DNA from: a virus
Strand: one strand, 5' to 3'
Length of the DNA stretch: 22,559 nucleotides
IMG/VR virus record: IMGVR_UViG_3300025886_000177
Location: 1-22,559 of that record
The translations under genes and the position numbers were made by a program. The notes below the pieces were generated by a model. The model searched no databases, was not told where the DNA came from, and was given only the letters and a program-made list of their open reading frames with translations. Positions 14,278 through 22,123 of the stretch are shown in pieces (the first letter of the stretch is position 1; each line of letters opens with the position of its first letter).

Positions 14278-15654
14278 TTACGCAATCCCAGAAAGATTAG
14301 TAATTGCAAAGCCTCTGTAGTATCGGTTGTCCTTACCGACATCATATCCAGCAACACCCGAGGAAGTCGCGAATGGATTCACGCCAACACCGTATCGGGT
14401 TTTAAATCCGATCTTCGGCTGGAAGTTGTCCTCGCCAATGGCACGAACCATCTGGAGCGGAACGTATGGGCAGTAGAACATACCTGCGTCATATGGGCTG
14501 GTTCCCTTGTAACCGACACAAACGAAGTCGTCACCCGTGTAGGAATAAGGATCAATGTAGACCTTCATTCCCGAACCGATTGTACCCGCGAAGGTCGAAC
14601 CCGTGTCGTCTACCGTGAGAGCAGCCGTTGGGTCAAGGACACCCGCAGTCGAAAGAGCAGAAGCAACATCCGAAGAACAGATGATGAAGTTACCCTTTCC
14701 GCGTCGAGTGTTCTTCGCAATCGCGTTGGCTTCTGTCTCAATCTTGTAGACAAGAGCCTTGAATCGCTCAACGAGCCATCGACCGTCAAGGGCACCCGCC
14801 ACCTGACCGCCACCGACATTCGCAGTACCGCGAGCATCGACCGCAGGAACACCAGTACAACCCATGTATACCTTACGAACGATCTCACGATTGATTTCAG
14901 CATTGATCTCAGTCGTAAGAATGTTGGCAAGCTCCGTCTCGGCATCAAGACCATGAATTGCCTTCAGATCCTGAGCAAGCTCGACACTGTACTCAGCCTT
15001 GAGGGATCGAGTAACAGCAGTGACCGAAGTCTTGTCGATCTTGAAGGACATTTGCGGAATGGCATCACCACCTGTACCAAGAGCCTCACCATCGGCAGTC
15101 GCCATTCCGGTTCGATCCGCCGGGGCTCCTCCAGTGTCATTGAAGAATCTATCCGTAGCGTTGTCAGAACCGGAATCATCGTTACCAGCAGATGCCCATG
15201 CAGGAAAATTCCCGTCGCGTCCAGCAGAGAAACCAGTGTTTGCTTCTCCGTAGAATGCGTTGGCACCACTGTCGGTGCCCTTGACATCCTTAGAATAGGT
15301 AGGTCGCAGCGCAAAGATAAGACCAGTCGGTCCACTCATTGGCTGAACACCCATGATGTCAAACGCGATTAGGTTAGGTGCAGTACGTCGAACCAGACTA
15401 ATAAGGACTGGATCGAAGTTCTGTACGTTACCGGAGCTGATGCCACCATCGCCAGCAATCGTGGTTGGTAAAGTAGACTCTCCAAGGAGACTGGTAGATC
15501 CAACGCCTTGTACGCCGTGCTGCTCACGCAAAGCATTCTCTTGCGCTTCAAGCATGTGTGCCGTAACAACCTTGCGGTAATGATTCTTGATTTCGGGAAG
15601 ATCCGAATGTTCAAGAACTGGTTGCCACTTGTTAACTAGTTCTTCATTCAACAT
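14278..15654 (-). CDS. 23: Major capsid protein gp23
   Basis: This encodes 458 residues (T4 gp23 has 521). The N-terminal 59 residues form a charged helical propeptide. LGE at 57-59 followed by S60 fits the (L/I)xE cleavage rule of the gp21 protease, and T4 gp23 is cut at residue 65. After it come conserved capsid segments such as LVRRTAPNLIAFDIMGVQPMSGPTG, YGEANTGFS and, near the end, the KTRYG-x-NPF motif. The ribosome-binding site AAGGAG precedes the ATG. It has its own TATAAATA late promoter and a terminator, fitting high, separate expression. It forms the hexamers of the prolate head. No separate gene 24 vertex paralogue is seen in the window. Confidence 0.98.
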   Translation of the reverse strand: MLNEELVNKWQPVLEHSDLPEIKNHYRKVVTAHMLEAQENALREQHGVQGVGSTSLLGESTLPTTIAGDGGISSGNVQNFDPVLISLVRRTAPNLIAFDIMGVQPMSGPTGLIFALRPTYSKDVKGTDSGANAFYGEANTGFSAGRDGNFPAWASAGNDDSGSDNATDRFFNDTGGAPADRTGMATADGEALGTGGDAIPQMSFKIDKTSVTAVTRSLKAEYSVELAQDLKAIHGLDAETELANILTTEINAEINREIVRKVYMGCTGVPAVDARGTANVGGGQVAGALDGRWLVERFKALVYKIETEANAIAKNTRRGKGNFIICSSDVASALSTAGVLDPTAALTVDDTGSTFAGTIGSGMKVYIDPYSYTGDDFVCVGYKGTSPYDAGMFYCPYVPLQMVRAIGEDNFQPKIGFKTRYGVGVNPFATSSGVAGYDVGKDNRYYRGFAITNLSGIA

Positions 15655-15680
15655 GTTTTATTCTCCTTGAAAAGTTTGCT

Positions 15681-15714
15681 GAATTAATTCTGTTATTCAA
15701 CAGTATTCTAATTC
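15681..15714 (-). promoter_or_regulatory. Stem-loop in the gene 23 leader
   Basis: In the leader between the late promoter and the gene 23 ribosome-binding site, CTGTT (15690-15694) pairs with AACAG (15699-15703) around a 4-base loop. GAATTA (15681-15686) pairs with TAATTC (15709-15714) outside it. It may stabilise the message; there is no direct evidence. Confidence 0.45.
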
Positions 15715-15715
15715 T

Positions 15716-15723
15716 TATTTATA
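15716..15723 (-). promoter_or_regulatory. Late promoter of gene 23 (TATAAATA)
   Basis: The minus strand reads a perfect TATAAATA, the -10 box recognised by gp55 holoenzyme, about 62 bases before the gene 23 ATG and directly after gene 22. Confidence 0.85.
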
Positions 15724-15736
15724 AGTTCCTAAATTT

Positions 15737-16990
15737 CTACTCTACTACAGTTCTTCCGATGGTGTTAACATAACGCGCCATCGAAGCATTTTGAGGAGCT
15801 TCATCTACGATTCCATTCTCAGAAACCTCAAACTCCTCGTCTACCACAACAGCTCGTCCTTGTGTCGTTCGCGGAAAATAATTCTCCTTGATCGTACCAA
15901 GAGCTTCTTTATATTGGTCCACATCTTCAAACCCAACACCTTCAGAAAGACCTCGCAGCTTTTCAGATTCAATGTCAGTCAACTGATCAGACAGTTCACT
16001 AACAACCTCATCCTTCTGGAATTCTTTAACTGTTGCAGAGAGATTAATGTTAGTTTCGATTGACTCATTGAGTTTAGATTCAAGATCCTCAACGCGGTCA
16101 GCGAGACTATCCACGACATCAACCTTCTCTTCAGGAACATCAATATAATGATCTTCAAATAACTGCTTGAGCCCACCAATGAATTCTTCGGTGATTTCTG
16201 CCTTAATACCACGCTCGACGGCAAGCTCATTTTCCTGCATCCACTCTTCGACAACATAACCAAGATAACTATCTACCTTCTCGGTTACTGTATCGACAAT
16301 TTCGTCAGTAGATTCATCCAGCTTGACATTGAACGACTCTTCAAGAGACTCAAGTTCTTCGTTAATCTTTGATACTACGGCAGCTTCAAATACCGTCTGT
16401 ACCTGTGACTTAAATTCCTCGGAAAGATCATTGGAACCAAAGATCGCAGTAAGATCCTCAGAAATATCAATGTCTTCCGCAGTGACAACCGTTCGCTCAT
16501 ATACAACTGGAGCAACCTGATCATATTCATCGTCACCTTCAGACTCGTCAAGGAGCGTAGCCATCAACTTGGCATAGTCACCAGCGAGCTTGTCCTGATC
16601 GGTGTTCTTGAGAGTTTCAAAGATCGAGCGAATCATTTCCTGTTTCGACTCAGGAAGTTCTTCACCTTCAAACTCCTCATCTTCAAACACTTCAATTTCT
16701 GCCGGATCTTCGCCCTGGCCCTTGGTCTTAACTTCAGCCTTGACCTTTTTCTTTGATAACTTTTTACCCTTGAGTGTTGCAGTCTGACCCACCTGCGCCT
16801 GCTCGGGAGCGGAACCGTTTCCACCATCTCCGGGCTTGCTAGGCGAGGCATCAGCAGCACCAGAATTGCCAGCCTCGGGCTGTGCTTTTTCGGAAAGCTC
16901 ACCCTCAAGTTCCATTGCAATTTCATTTGCAATCTGGTCAATTTCTTCGTCCATCAAGGACTCTTCTAAAATATCTTGTTCGGTTGCCAT
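15737..16990 (-). CDS. 22: Prohead core scaffolding protein gp22
   Basis: This encodes 417 residues from the ATG at 16990 (MATEQDIL). AAGGAG lies 9 bases upstream of it and directly abuts the alternative ATG at 16999, which is too close. It is very acidic and mostly helical. Residues about 45-115 are a low-complexity segment with a Gly/Ser/Pro-rich stretch and a lysine cluster (KGKKLSKKKVK), and a long coiled coil runs through the middle. The C-terminus (ASMARYVNTIGR) is typical of T4-like scaffolds. T4 gp22 has 269 residues, so this protein is much longer. It assembles the core around which gp23 forms the prohead and is degraded by gp21, encoded next door. Confidence 0.92.
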   Translation of the reverse strand: MATEQDILEESLMDEEIDQIANEIAMELEGELSEKAQPEAGNSGAADASPSKPGDGGNGSAPEQAQVGQTATLKGKKLSKKKVKAEVKTKGQGEDPAEIEVFEDEEFEGEELPESKQEMIRSIFETLKNTDQDKLAGDYAKLMATLLDESEGDDEYDQVAPVVYERTVVTAEDIDISEDLTAIFGSNDLSEEFKSQVQTVFEAAVVSKINEELESLEESFNVKLDESTDEIVDTVTEKVDSYLGYVVEEWMQENELAVERGIKAEITEEFIGGLKQLFEDHYIDVPEEKVDVVDSLADRVEDLESKLNESIETNINLSATVKEFQKDEVVSELSDQLTDIESEKLRGLSEGVGFEDVDQYKEALGTIKENYFPRTTQGRAVVVDEEFEVSENGIVDEAPQNASMARYVNTIGRTVVE

Positions 16991-17041
16991 TATGTCCATC
17001 TCCTTAAAAAGAATGGAAAAGTTCCACAGTTAATTCCTACT

Positions 17042-17049
17042 TATTTATA
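17042..17049 (-). promoter_or_regulatory. Late promoter of gene 22 (TATAAATA)
   Basis: A perfect TATAAATA on the minus strand, about 52 bases before the gene 22 start and just beyond the gene 21 stop. Confidence 0.85.
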
Positions 17050-17053
17050 AATC

Positions 17054-17704
17054 CTATAATTTTGACAGAAAGGATTTAAAAAGTCTCAACTTTGACTCTT
17101 CCAGTTGCTTTCTTTTTGCTTTGGTTAATTCATTCCTAATATTTTCAATTTCCTGTTCCTTAATAATCCCGTTATTCCAAACCCATTCTTTACCTTCCAT
17201 CACACCCTCAACAAATGCCTCCGGCGCAGAAGGATCTGCAACAATATCTGCGGCAGTAGCAAGATAGAAATCATCCTGTACGATATTCGTCCCCCTTACA
17301 TTCTTTAGAGAACCCATACCTCTTGAAGACACACCCAGCTTGGCACCCTCGTCAATTAAATTCTTGACAATCTTACCATATGGAGTATCCATAATCTTTG
17401 CTTTTCCGACCCAGTTGTTTCCGTCTTCTCTGAGTTCCTTAATCATATGAGAAACTCGCTCAAGATTGACAACTGGTCCGTCTGGATGACCCAATTCACC
17501 AAAGGCACGATTCTGTTCAACATAGCTGTTGACATACTTGCGAACCTGTTCGTCTAGAACCTTTTTAGGGTATACTCGACCATTGCGATTCTTCTGTTCG
17601 GCTTGCATGAATACACCTTTGATGTAATGGTTCTTCTCTCCATTATTCTCTTCGGTGATGAATTCAATGCATTGCTCGTCCATAACTTCGGTGATTAACT
17701 TCAT
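17054..17704 (-). CDS. 21: Prohead core protease gp21
   Basis: This encodes 216 residues (T4 gp21 has 212). It belongs to the herpesvirus-like assemblin family of serine proteases: H73 in ELGHP and the serine of GVSSRG (S126/S127) are the catalytic positions, and GRVYPKKVL near residue 45 is also conserved. It matures the prohead by cutting gp23, gp22 and other core proteins at (L/I)xE sites and is then self-degraded. The ATG overlaps the stop of the upstream small core gene by one base (TAATG), so translation is coupled. Confidence 0.96.
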   Translation of the reverse strand: MKLITEVMDEQCIEFITEENNGEKNHYIKGVFMQAEQKNRNGRVYPKKVLDEQVRKYVNSYVEQNRAFGELGHPDGPVVNLERVSHMIKELREDGNNWVGKAKIMDTPYGKIVKNLIDEGAKLGVSSRGMGSLKNVRGTNIVQDDFYLATAADIVADPSAPEAFVEGVMEGKEWVWNNGIIKEQEIENIRNELTKAKRKQLEESKLRLFKSFLSKL

Positions 17705-17883
17705 TATTCTTCTTCCTCTGGCAGCTCAATATCATTAAGCCAACGGTTTGAGACTTCCATCTTCTTAGTCATCAATGCATCCTGTACCTTGGATGCAAGG
17801 ACCGCATTAATCTTATCCGAAAAATCATTTGGATTTTCGTCTAATGCATCTTCGATTGCACTACTAATCGTATCTTTACTCAT
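17704..17883 (-). CDS. Small prohead core protein (gp67/gp68 position)
   Basis: This encodes 59 residues, starting MSKDTISSAIEDALDEN and ending ELPEEEE. It is acidic and helical, with a central segment INAVLASKVQDALMTKK like the core peptides of T4-like phages. It sits exactly between 20 and 21, where T4 has 67 and 68, and its stop overlaps the gene 21 start as TAATG. T4 gp67 is an 80-residue acidic core protein cut to internal peptides. GGGAGA lies about 6 bases before the ATG. Whether it is the counterpart of 67, 68 or both cannot be decided. Confidence 0.85.
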   Translation of the reverse strand: MSKDTISSAIEDALDENPNDFSDKINAVLASKVQDALMTKKMEVSNRWLNDIELPEEEE

Positions 17884-17907
17884 AATGTCGTCTCCCTGAT
17901 TTTCTAT

Positions 17908-17915
17908 TATTTATG
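17908..17915 (-). promoter_or_regulatory. Late-promoter variant before the small core gene
   Basis: The minus strand reads CATAAATA, 7 of 8 matching TATAAATA, adjoining the gene 20 stop and about 25 bases before the +1-to-ATG region of the small core gene. The leader would be short, so this is less sure than the perfect boxes. Confidence 0.5.
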
Positions 17916-19601
17916 CTATTCAATATCTTCGTCAAGCTGCTCTGCGGTTGCAATCTTCGCTCTTGAACGAATCGAACTAACCTTCTTTACTATAGAAACT
18001 TCTTCTTGTTGTGGCTGCTGCTGTGGTGGTGGAGCAGCACCGGAATTCTGCCGATCAATTGCCATCTGTTCTTCTTCAAAAGGATCAACTTCTCCATCGT
18101 CAATTTCTCCTGCCATCTCCGAATCAATCATCCTTATCTCTTCTTCTGTTTGATTCAGTACATTTTTACGCAACCACTGTTTTGAATAGTATTTACCAAC
18201 ATACTCATCCATCGTCTGTGCAATCTCAAGGCGCTCTCGCATAACTTCTGTATGTTTGAGTTCCGAGAAATGAGAGTCCTGTCGGAAGTTGTATTGAATA
18301 AGAGTCTTGATGACATCCCAATCATCCTTGGATACAATACCCTTCAGTTGCAACTGCTTACCAAGGAGGTCATCGAAAAGGTTAGTAAACCTATACCGAA
18401 GGCGATTAACAAACTTACCAAACTTGACCTCATCACGACTAATCTCCGTTGCTCGACCAAGACTAAAAGAGCCCTCTGGCTCTAGTCTTGACACAGGAAC
18501 ACCCAATGCCTTGTATAGCTTCTTCTTGAAGTAGATAATATCTTCAATCTCTCCCAAGTTAGTTCCGCCGGGGAGGGTGGTTATCTCCGTGCCTCGACCG
18601 CCTTCTCTTCGCGGGAGCCAGAAGTCCTCCAGCATTGACATATGCTTCCGATCATCTCGGACCTCCCCGGTTTCGGTATCATATACAGTCTTGTTCTTAA
18701 ACTTGGACATGATACCGGAAAGATATTGCTCAGCTTTGACCTTTGGTAGATTGCCTACATCTACATAAAAGATTCTTCGCTCTGGAGCGCGGGCGAGGCG
18801 ATAGATGACAGTCGCATCCTCAAGCATCTTGAGTTGATTCATTGGTTTGATTGCCTTGTGCAAATTACCAAGAATCATTTTATTGCCTGAATCAAGAATA
18901 CCGGAATGGATGTGACAAATTGCATCATCGGTAATCTTGAGTGCTTGTTGTGTATTCGGACCACCCATACCAGAAACACGGCTCGACACGCCGCCGGGAT
19001 AATATAGGTAATATTCTGTTACGTTGCGGGGGAGTGAAACTAATTTATCACCATTAGATTTCTTGTCACGAACCTCTCTTGCTTTTTTAATCTTACGAGG
19101 ATCAATTGCGCGGAGTTCTTGGATGCCGTCCTTTGGATTTTTGCTATCAATCATGATGTGATAATAAAGACGGCCGTCAACATACCACTTCTTGAATATA
19201 TCATATGCATATTCATGAAACGCAAGAAGCCGAAGAACTTCATCGAATTCATCGACAATCTTAGTTTTAATTGACTCTGGAATATCTACGTTGCCTAAAG
19301 AAATAGCAACGGGGGACTTGCCCTGTTCGGTGATGACAGACTCATTAACGATATCATCAACAGCAAGCTCTACTTCTGGGTTCATTGCCATTTCGCGATA
19401 TCGAGTAATTAATTCAATCTCATTCTTGACCGTACCTTCAAGGTCAAGATATGTACCATAAGCACCACCAGTTACGGTTGGACCTTTAAGCTCAACTGCT
19501 GCATCTTGATTTTCAGGCAAGGAGAATGCTTGAAGACGTTCTTCGGGAACTGCTTCATCATCCTTTCCTATTGTAAAGCCTAAAAATTTTCTTTTTGCCA
19601 T
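17916..19601 (-). CDS. 20: Portal vertex protein gp20
   Basis: This encodes 561 residues (T4 gp20 has 524). Conserved portal segments are visible: YRxMAMNPEVELAVDDIVNE near residue 70, VDGRLYYH, LRAIDPRKIKK, EDATVIYRLARAPERRIFYVDVGNLPK in the middle, and KKLYKALGVPVSRL in the stalk/wing region. The dodecameric ring forms the unique vertex, starts prohead assembly, docks the gp17 packaging motor and later the tail. The C-terminal 60 residues are a glutamine- and proline-rich low-complexity tail. AAAGG lies 10 bases before the ATG, immediately beyond the hairpin at 19615-19654. Confidence 0.97.
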   Translation of the reverse strand: MAKRKFLGFTIGKDDEAVPEERLQAFSLPENQDAAVELKGPTVTGGAYGTYLDLEGTVKNEIELITRYREMAMNPEVELAVDDIVNESVITEQGKSPVAISLGNVDIPESIKTKIVDEFDEVLRLLAFHEYAYDIFKKWYVDGRLYYHIMIDSKNPKDGIQELRAIDPRKIKKAREVRDKKSNGDKLVSLPRNVTEYYLYYPGGVSSRVSGMGGPNTQQALKITDDAICHIHSGILDSGNKMILGNLHKAIKPMNQLKMLEDATVIYRLARAPERRIFYVDVGNLPKVKAEQYLSGIMSKFKNKTVYDTETGEVRDDRKHMSMLEDFWLPRREGGRGTEITTLPGGTNLGEIEDIIYFKKKLYKALGVPVSRLEPEGSFSLGRATEISRDEVKFGKFVNRLRYRFTNLFDDLLGKQLQLKGIVSKDDWDVIKTLIQYNFRQDSHFSELKHTEVMRERLEIAQTMDEYVGKYYSKQWLRKNVLNQTEEEIRMIDSEMAGEIDDGEVDPFEEEQMAIDRQNSGAAPPPQQQPQQEEVSIVKKVSSIRSRAKIATAEQLDEDIE

Positions 19602-19614
19602 AAAATGATACCTT

Positions 19615-19654
19615 TCTGGTGAGGGTTACTCCATTATATATAACCCCCACCAGA
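19615..19654 (-). terminator. Hairpin between genes 19 and 20
   Basis: TCTGGTGAGGGTTA (19615-19628) and TAACCCCCACCAGA (19641-19654) form a 14-bp stem with one mismatch and a 12-base AT loop. On the minus strand no T-run follows, and the stem ends right at the gene 20 ribosome-binding site. It may slow polymerase, mark an RNA cut or tune portal translation rather than terminate fully. Confidence 0.5.
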
Positions 19655-19664
19655 AGGTTATATA

Positions 19665-20207
19665 TTAACCAGTTTGAGTCGCGGCATCATTGATCGTCCA
19701 GTAATCATACTGCCAGACCACCGAGAACTCTTCAATAGCATCATTCTGATCCCAACCAAGTTCGATTGCAGCAACAGATGAAGGCCAGCAATTGATTATA
19801 TTGATCTCTTTGGCAACATCTCCATCTTTTTTATAATGCACAACTTGAGCATCTACCTGATAATCTGTTCCGGTAATCTGTCTCTCGTTGGTTGCATGGG
19901 AATTGATCGCATTCATCCAATTCGTTAGCCCTGCATGAACAGCAAAGTCCTCATCGTTGATGACTGTCGTTGTCCACTCAGCAAATGTTCTGTTGCCAGC
20001 CAACTTGATTTTTCGACCAAAATAGTCAACTTCAACCATACCAAGGTCTGCACCCGGAATCTGGGCACCTTTACACATGAATGTGATCTTTTGCCCAGCC
20101 TCGCCCGGATTCACTGCACCCGGAAAGGGAATCGTGACTTCAAACAGATTAGGGCGAGCGCCCTGACCCTGAAGTTGCGCTCTAAAATTGTTAATTGAAA
20201 AAGGCAT
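19665..20207 (-). CDS. 19: Tail tube protein gp19
   Basis: This encodes 180 residues (T4 gp19 has 163). Its start, MPFSINNFRAQL, and the segments RPNLFEVTIPFP, CKGAQIPGADLGMVEVDYFGRKIKLAG and WQYDYWT are typical of T4-like tube proteins. Hexameric rings of it form the inner tube pushed through the cell envelope when the sheath contracts. GGAG lies 9 bases upstream of the ATG, and a perfect TATAAATA late box stands before it. A distant relative is encoded at 13673-14182. Confidence 0.97.
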   Translation of the reverse strand: MPFSINNFRAQLQGQGARPNLFEVTIPFPGAVNPGEAGQKITFMCKGAQIPGADLGMVEVDYFGRKIKLAGNRTFAEWTTTVINDEDFAVHAGLTNWMNAINSHATNERQITGTDYQVDAQVVHYKKDGDVAKEINIINCWPSSVAAIELGWDQNDAIEEFSVVWQYDYWTINDAATQTG

Positions 20208-20235
20208 TCTTTTGTTCTCCTTATTATCCTAATTC

Positions 20236-20243
20236 TATTTATA
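20236..20243 (-). promoter_or_regulatory. Late promoter of gene 19 (TATAAATA)
   Basis: A perfect TATAAATA on the minus strand between the stop of 18 and the ATG of 19, giving a leader of about 22 bases. Confidence 0.8.
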
Positions 20244-20251
20244 CGATAACC

Positions 20252-22036
20252 TTAGAATTTCCCTACTACTTCTGTGAAGTCAACGCCAGTTGACACCGCA
20301 ACGAAGTTTAGTTGGATAAAGTTAATTGATCGAACTGGCTTAACATAAATGTCGCCGACAAACTCGTTCCGATCAACCACGCTTCCGGGGTTGTTTGTCT
20401 CATCACACACTACCTTAAAGTCTGTGATGCCTCTTCGACCCTGAACATCCCGAAGGAATGGTTCAACCATGTTTCGGAACTGCGCTCGGGTAAATGCATC
20501 GTTGAACTCAAAGAGCGAGAACTTAGAAGCAGTTGAGATTGCCTTCTCAAGAACAATGAACAACCTTCGCACATTAATTCGATCAAATGCACTTGGTCGA
20601 GTCTGTGATGTCTTATCCCCAAACAACAGCGTTCCTTGACCCGGAAAACTAACAACCGGGTTAATCTGTTTGGAATAAAGCTCATCGCGATGTGCCTTCG
20701 ATGGATTGTATGCCAACTTGACCACGTTCTTGATTTGACCTCGATTATAACCAGCAGGGCTGAACCATGCATCTCTCTGCTGATCCGTTCGAGCGGCAAG
20801 ACCAGCAATGTCGCCATTCAAAGGAATCCAGCGATATGTATCGTTGTACTTATCATACTGATACTTCCAGCCACTATCCATGAATGCATAAGACGTATTC
20901 TTGTTAGTATTAGTCAGTCGAAATTCTTTGACTGCATCTAATCTACCACTATCAGTAGCCACCCCTTGAGTATCCGACTGGAGTGGTGAGTAAAATGCAA
21001 CACAATCTTTTCTTGTCGTGGCAATGTCAATGACCTTCTTGATCACAGCCTCTTTGTCATTATCCCCAAGACCGCCACCACCACCACCAGCTATCATCAA
21101 TGAAATATCTTCCTGATCAGTGTCCGCAAAGAGATCGTAGCCTCCGGTAAACTCTCCGGCAGAAAATGCGCCATCCCGCCCACCAGAAAGTTTAACCGAT
21201 ATAATCCCACTTGCAACATTTCCGTATGCAGTGCCGTAACCATCGCTGTCAGCGGCTCTTGTCGCAGTGGATGTTCCGTATGTTGCATTCGTCTTGGCAG
21301 TTTCACTTCCAATTCGGATATATCTAGATTGGTTGTTAATATAGGTTTCCCAGTGAATTACATCGCCTGAAGAATTTCTTACATCAGAACCCTTCGACAA
21401 GAAGGGAAACACTTCCAAAACAGCATTTGCAGTTCCAGAAAAAGTACCCGTTGGTGAATCAAGGACTGCAACGTGAAGTTCATCATTTGTGACACCACGC
21501 TTCGATGCATACTCAGATGTGCCGGGTGGTGCATCAAAGAAGGTATTAGGGGCCCAATTCTGAAACCCGAACCCAACACTACCTGCATGATCACAAAGCT
21601 CTACTGTGATTTCATTTCCTATAGAACCAGCATACTTGGCATAAAAGGTATTTGAAGTGGGTAGTCCGCCATCAAAATGCGAATCATTCTTGATAAGAAG
21701 CCCCTTATCTCCGGCACCACCTGCACTACCAAGCTCCTGTGCATTAACAGATCCCGCTCCAGCAGCATTATCTTCATCAATAACCCGAACTAGTCTAAGG
21801 GCACCTGAATATGCCAAAAAGTTTGCAGCAGTGAAAAAATCCTGTGACGTGTTGTCATCTGCGGGCTTGAAGAACTGACCCACGAGATCAGTTTCTGATG
21901 TAACTAAGGTAGTGTCCATCGCTGGACCCCACTGAAATCTTCCAGCAAAAGCGCCGACACTAGTGGACACTGAGGGGATTGCAGTAGTCAAATCAATTTC
22001 AGATACGTTGACTCCGGGTGAAACTTGAAATGGCAT
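20252..22036 (-). CDS. 18: Contractile tail sheath protein gp18
   Basis: This encodes 594 residues (T4 gp18 has 659). The N-terminus SPGVNVSEIDLTTAIPSVSTSVGAFAG and the C-terminal sheath domain (RINVRRLFIVLEKAISTASK, FEFNDAFTR, FRNMVEPFLRDVQGRRGI) are conserved sheath motifs. The middle is the variable, surface-exposed domain with several Gly/Asp-rich loops, including a run of six glycines. The protein forms the sheath around the gp19 tube. AAGGAG precedes the ATG and a perfect late box stands 67 bases upstream. It follows gene 17 in the T4 order. Confidence 0.97.
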   Translation of the reverse strand: MPFQVSPGVNVSEIDLTTAIPSVSTSVGAFAGRFQWGPAMDTTLVTSETDLVGQFFKPADDNTSQDFFTAANFLAYSGALRLVRVIDEDNAAGAGSVNAQELGSAGGAGDKGLLIKNDSHFDGGLPTSNTFYAKYAGSIGNEITVELCDHAGSVGFGFQNWAPNTFFDAPPGTSEYASKRGVTNDELHVAVLDSPTGTFSGTANAVLEVFPFLSKGSDVRNSSGDVIHWETYINNQSRYIRIGSETAKTNATYGTSTATRAADSDGYGTAYGNVASGIISVKLSGGRDGAFSAGEFTGGYDLFADTDQEDISLMIAGGGGGGLGDNDKEAVIKKVIDIATTRKDCVAFYSPLQSDTQGVATDSGRLDAVKEFRLTNTNKNTSYAFMDSGWKYQYDKYNDTYRWIPLNGDIAGLAARTDQQRDAWFSPAGYNRGQIKNVVKLAYNPSKAHRDELYSKQINPVVSFPGQGTLLFGDKTSQTRPSAFDRINVRRLFIVLEKAISTASKFSLFEFNDAFTRAQFRNMVEPFLRDVQGRRGITDFKVVCDETNNPGSVVDRNEFVGDIYVKPVRSINFIQLNFVAVSTGVDFTEVVGKF

Positions 22037-22102
22037 GTTCTCTTCTCCTTGTGAGGATATGGCAATATAATAATATCAATAATCCATAAACTTATTCCCC
22101 AA

Positions 22103-22110
22103 TATTTATA
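22103..22110 (-). promoter_or_regulatory. Late promoter of gene 18 (TATAAATA)
   Basis: A perfect TATAAATA on the minus strand, 14 bases past the gene 17 stop, giving a leader of about 60 bases before gene 18. Confidence 0.85.
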
Positions 22111-22123
22111 AAAAAGGAGTTTT

